Assembly: GCA_021396245.1 (NCBI GenBank)
Contig: WNYE01000020.1
Location: forward strand, 248,001 to 312,000
Length of the DNA: 64,000 bases
Direction of reading: 5' to 3'
From: Sporothrix humicola
Lineage: Eukaryota > Ascomycota > Sordariomycetes > Ophiostomatales > Ophiostomataceae
Made by a program: the position numbers and the translations under genes. The stretch's first letter is position 1, and each line of letters begins with the position of its first letter. The notes under the pieces were generated by a model, which had not been told where the DNA came from, did not search any database, and saw nothing but the letters and a program-made list of their open reading frames with translations. Positions 59,701 to 64,000 of the stretch are shown one piece after another.

Positions 59701-61488
59701 GAGCCCGGGCTCCTGGCATGCCTCCTTTTTAGCTGCAATATGGGACCAAGCCTGGCGACATTCTTGTCTGTTGGTCTTGTGATGGGGGAAAATACACCAA
59801 AAGGACAGACACAGAAAAAGAGAAACCGGAGATCAAGAAATTAAAATTTTACGGTTGCGTCCCAGGTCCCACCGCCCATCGCCATTCGGGGAAAAAGAGA
59901 GGCTCTGTGCTGGCCACGACGTGTTCGTCCACGGCAGACAGTTTTCTCACGTCGCCTCCCCTCTTGTTCGTTCCTCTCGGCCTTGGACATGCATAAAAAC
60001 GATTTGCCGTTGTCGTACTGGCAGGTCCAAGCTTTTCCCCTCTTTTTTTTCCCTTTCCCTCTCCCGTTGTGTCGTCGTCGCTCTCCATTGCCCTCTTGGC
60101 CTCTTTCTTTCTCTTTTCTTCATTACCGTTCTTCTGCCCTGCGCTCTCACTGCAGATGGCGATGAACCGGTCCTTTTTGCCCGCCTATCTGCACAGTTCA
60201 TTGCAACCCTACTGCAGCTCAACCAGCCTTTGATTTTGCTTGTTGTTGTATTGCTTTGACTTCTTTCCTTCGATTTTCTGTTTTTATCTCTATGTATTCT
60301 TCTACCGCTTGCCTGCCCCCTCGTTGACGGACGGGATATTGTTTCGTGTCCATGTCAAGCTCGAGGCAACGCTGCAGGTAATGTGCAAGAAAAGGAAACA
60401 AAATGGCAAACCCGGGATACGATGTCAACTCGAACTGAAAGCTCGGTCCGCCTGGCCGTAGTGTAGGTCGTAGCGTGCTCATAGCGCATCGACTTACACG
60501 GGCAGGAGTTCCCCCCACTCAACGGCACTCAACAACAGCTGTCTGTCTCACTCCAATTGCATTAGCCAGGGGGCTCTTATTTTAGCTTTGCACGTTATCA
60601 AACGGTCAGACACACGCCAACAGCATCTTCAACGGTTCGTTCCGCCCTCACGTGTCTTACTTTCTTTTTCTTTTTCATTTTCATTTCGCCCTTCTTCCCT
60701 TTCATTTCTTTCCCCAACCCTAAGCGAGCATCCCAAAGGCACATCGCGATGCCAGGGAATTCCTAGCCGACCGAAGTCCGTTTACCCTCGGCCTTGTCTT
60801 GTGGATGCCATCATGGGTGCCTCTATTGAATCGGTCCTATGGAGAATTTTTGAAAAGAAAGAAAGAAAGAAAAGGGACAAAAAAACAAGCCGGTCGCTAA
60901 GAGTTAAGGTTGAAGCCCCGCCACAGGCGTCAAGTTGACCATAATATGGTCAGAAATGGTAGAGGACACAATACAAAAGCCTCACTCAGCAAGCACGGGA
61001 TCTTGTAAGACAAGGGAGCCAGAAACACAGATTTTTGTGCGGTGGATGTGGACGGATGCTGACCAACGACGGGGATGGGACCGAAACTGCCCGCCTTCAG
61101 GCTCAAAGCCCAGGCCTGCACCCTCACGGTCCCGAGACGAGCCCGTTCAACTCCGCAAATTGGGGCCTGGCCACATTTCAGAGGCTGGCTCCCTGTGCCT
61201 GCAAGAAAAAAGGACGAAAAAAGAGGGTGTGTGCCCTACAAAGTGCGCCACGCTTCAAGGCCCATCCGCCTGTCTGGGGGCGCTTTTTGGGTGGCTTAAT
61301 AAAGAGAGGGGACTAAGAAAGAGTGGCTGGCACACCCGTCCACCCATTTAGAAACCGAACAAACCATAGCAACCACATTCTGCGCCGCCGGCAGTCCCGT
61401 GCCCTGGCTTTTGGAGAGTGTTGACTATTCTTATTTTTATTAGGGCCATTCTGGGTTATACGCCAAAAGTGAAGAACAGGAGAGAGAG

Positions 61489-61497
61489 TACGGAGTA
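61489..61497 (+). repeat. TACGGAGTA motif, copy 3
   Basis: An exact 9-mer copy, within GTACGGAGTAC, in the velC upstream region. Confidence 0.6.
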
Positions 61498-63438
61498 CAT
61501 AATGTGCTCTTTGTGTGCCTGCCTATATTGAGCTGGAAGAATGAGACAAAGTAAGCCAAACCACAGGCCAGCACCAGTGCCGAATTGCAATAAGATTATA
61601 ATAGCTGCTACACCCTTTTTTGGACATCACTCGATCCTTCCCATTTTTTCTAAGCCCTTATATGTAAGAAAAAAGACGGGCCTAGGCCAAGTAAGCCCTC
61701 GAGAACAGCAGGCGCGTCGGTGCACACCCTGTAAGCATATTATTGGTGTATCGTAAATGTAGAAAGAGCGACCAACATCACGATGCCATGTTTGATCGAA
61801 AGCAATTGTATAGGACTCCGGGGGTGCCTTCCAAACTTTTTTTTGTTCCATAGCTCCTTCCCCGGGGATGTGATCACAAGATGTTGTGGTGCAGACGGAT
61901 GTCCACATCCATGCAGGGAAAGCCCGATGAAGAGTTGCACCTTCCCCCGTAAGAAAATAAACAACAGCACCCCTTTTCCTCCTTTGATCTTATCCTGTTG
62001 GTGGAATGAACAATCTCTCCCCCCTTCGTACTTCTCACATTCTAACTTCCCATTCCACCGAAACGGATTGTCTTTATTGCCAATGGGGACAAACAACGCC
62101 CGAGATATTCAGCTAGCTACGGCCTCCTTATTCTAGCCCCTCTACCTGCTCTGCCATGCGCCGCACGCGGCCGGCCCTGACACGCGCGACTGTGCCACAT
62201 TATCGAGAACGACTTCGTGAAAAACACCAAGAAGCACACGCGATCCACAGGGTCGCTATCGCGCGGACATTTCTCTTGGCTTTCATGGCATTCTGTCATC
62301 GTCTTGGCCTCAACCTTCAGAGTGGTCCTGGCCATGCGGCACAGAAACAATCACATCTCACCGCTGAGCAGCACTTGTCCGCAAGCGATGCAGCCCGCAA
62401 TGCCCCAACATCATGCCGACCGCAGCAGGCAGCGAGACACGGAGCTGCGGATAGCTGACTCCCAAGAACCAGGACGAGACTCTCGAGAAGCTACCCGTAC
62501 GGACACGAGAGAAGCCGACGGATGAGAAGGGCTAAAGAAGCAGCAAGAAAAGAAACAATGGAGGAGGGGGCGTGCATTCAACAAACAAAAAGGTAAGAAA
62601 ATGTATCTTTCCAGTCCGGCTAAGATTGCTTCTTAGGCCAAAAGGCCAAAACGACAGGCCTGCGGTCGAGCGTGCGTTTACTAACGGCGAGAGGCAGAAT
62701 TAGAACCAGAAACCAAACGAGACCAAGAAACATGACGAGGGACTCACAAGGCTGCAAAATAGCCAGCAGAGAGCGCTGTTTCATGTGCAGCTGATGCTGG
62801 CTGCGCTGGTGGCTAGTTTCCTGAGACATCCGGCTGAAGTGCCTATATGACATCCAGACACATTGTGTGGAAAAAGGACGTGCCTTGTATTGTTGGCCGC
62901 TCTTTTTCTCCTGTTCCTGGTTATCGTCCTTCTGTAAGGTACATGTCTGTTGCCCTTCCAGTCTTCACTTTTACACTTTTGCATCGAAGGCTAATTTCAT
63001 CAGAAATATGTGCAAGAAGCAAAGTTCCAGGTCCCTTCAATGTTTTAATTCCTGTCTCTGCCACTCGGCAGCGATGGGCTCAAGGGCCCACAGGCACCTA
63101 CTTTGACCATTACTTAAATCGAAATACTAGATGGCAGTCACATCAAAGTGCTGGGGCTCCAACTGAGACACGAATGAATACTCAAGTGCACTTCCAGAAA
63201 TAATGGCTAAACTGCAACTGCCCAAGGATAGGCTCCAATAACAGAGCCCAAGGTTAAGTATTTGGGTTTCTTGTTACAGCCCCGGATTGCCCTCCATCCG
63301 ACCTTTGTTAGCACCTGATCAGACGAGCATCTTCTCTTGCGAGATCGACATTCTTCGTCTTCTCCGCCATTGCAACCATCTTGACCCGATTTACCCCATA
63401 CTGTATCCTTCCAGAAGCACAAAAAGCAGCATCCTACC

Positions 63439-63567
63439 ATGGACGCAAGTGGTGGAAAAGATGCGACGACATCGCCATCCAGTGGTCCGCATTTTGAGTT
63501 TCGGCCCCGGCTGTCTTCATTTTCACTGGCAATCGGCAAGGGACCAGCGGGATCTCCAAGGACCTAG
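63439..63567 (+). other. Short ORF in strong start context, possible leader ORF of a gene beyond the window
   Basis: ATG at 63439 in the context CTACCATGG opens 42 codons (MDASGGKDATTSPSSGPH...) ending TAG at 63565-63567. Upstream sequence is A/C- and CT-rich like a fungal 5' leader. The window ends in a pyrimidine-rich tract with an acceptor-like TTATCCAG (63965-63972). It may be an upstream ORF of a plus-strand gene outside the window, or chance. No donor GT in a useful position suggests it is a first coding exon. Confidence 0.35.
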
Positions 63568-63894
63568 TCGCCCATTACGATACGAAGTCACTGTACAAGA
63601 CCAGCTGACTGAAAGAAATGGACAAGGAAAAGCAAAGTCCAGACACAAATACATAAATCGTCAAACTTGCGGCATAGGCTATGATACTGAAAACTGGTAT
63701 TTGATGCCAGGAACCAGTACCAGATACCTGCCGGGTTCTTGGCGTGGCCGATCTATCCAAGCCAAGGCGTCCCCGCTGCGCCAAAACACAACATTGAACC
63801 CGGGGCGTGCACGCGGGGGGCGTAAGCGACAACGGCGGATGCCGAACATGAAACGGCGGCTAATGTCACCCTAAACCACTTGCTCGCCTTATTA

Positions 63895-64000
63895 TGACCT
63901 ACATCCCGTCTTGTCCATTTTACCCTCGTCATTTTCTCTTGATCTTTGTTTTTCTCTTCTCTTTATCCAGCCACTACCCTTTCCCCATCTTTTTACCGCC
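63895..64000 (+). promoter_or_regulatory. Pyrimidine-rich leader-like tract at the window edge
   Basis: A plus-strand C/T-dominated tract runs to the window end, like those that precede the plus-strand genes at 3802 and 45652. It suggests a plus-strand gene starting just past 64000. Confidence 0.4.

Larger units (their letters stand above)
53131..64000. other. Gene-free 10.9 kb upstream of velC to the window end
   Basis: No coding gene could be supported. From about 53700 to 56500 the plus strand is purine-rich, i.e. pyrimidine-rich in velC sense, suggesting an unusually long velC promoter/leader. From 57700 to 60750 the plus strand becomes pyrimidine-rich in blocks, the look of leaders reading rightward. 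Contents listed separately: a (CT)10 repeat, one TACGGAGTA motif and a short ORF at 63439. The frames of 130-195 codons (59318-59719 minus, 63287-63874 plus, 55629-56126 minus) have no domain or protein-like composition. No tRNA was seen. Confidence 0.55.

Noticed and set aside
63287..63874. 195-codon plus-strand frame at the window end
   Set aside because: Composition is random and Arg-rich without a domain; the better-looking start context is in another frame and gives only 42 codons.
1..64000. tRNA, rRNA, CRISPR, transposon or biosynthetic cluster
   Set aside because: I looked for box B-like GGTTCRA motifs, tandem spaced repeats, transposase-like frames and clustered tailoring enzymes by eye and found none that held up; a covariance-model scan could still find small RNAs.

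Overview
The window looks like nuclear DNA of a filamentous ascomycete (Pezizomycotina, most likely a Sordariomycete; I could not settle the order). The evidence is short introns of mostly 52-126 nt with GTRNGT donors, CTAAC-type branch points and YAG acceptors; pyrimidine-rich sense-strand sequence upstream of genes; a fungus-specific velvet regulator; and Ala/Ser/Gln-rich tails on nuclear proteins. I saw no prokaryotic features, CRISPR array, rRNA, convincing tRNA or intact transposon.

Twelve protein genes are supported. In order they are: an AT-hook nuclear protein (3802-5002 +); a full-length MDR/P-glycoprotein ABC exporter (5988-10252 -); a SARAF-type ER membrane protein (14570-15607 +); the histone H2B E3 ligase BRE1 (16698-19408 -); the TFIIIB subunit BDP1 (20805-22961 +); the proteasome shuttle RAD23 (23700-25461 -); an unknown four-helix membrane protein with a Ser/Arg tail (26798-28588 -); a secreted GH35 beta-galactosidase (35149-39070 +); a GPI-anchored Cys-rich cell-surface protein (45652-46937 +); the ribosome-biogenesis factor UTP16 (47729-48655 -); an unknown probably mitochondrial protein (49403-50914 +); and the velvet regulator VelC (51541-53130 -). 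Nine of the models need splicing; all reading frames close across the junctions I chose.

The layout is regular. Five tail-to-tail pairs (AT-hook/ABC, SARAF/BRE1, BDP1/RAD23, GPI/UTP16, mitochondrial/VelC) have 3' gaps of only about 0.6-1.1 kb. The spacers that carry promoters are longer, from 0.75 kb (UTP16/mitochondrial) to 6.6 kb, and a gene-free 10.9 kb runs from velC to the window end. The last 120 bases look like the pyrimidine-rich leader of a plus-strand gene beyond the window.

The genes are mostly core functions (chromatin, Pol III transcription, proteolysis, ribosome assembly) plus environment-facing ones (drug export, beta-galactosidase, cell-wall protein) and one developmental regulator. 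They do not form an obvious pathway or biosynthetic cluster, and I found no convincing new biological system. The best leads are a short upstream ORF that stops on the BDP1 start codon (ATGA), uncharacterised proteins with clear architecture, an unusual 414-nt intron in the GH35 gene, a 44-bp intergenic palindrome, clustered repeat motifs at 40.8-42.0 kb, and the very long velC upstream region.
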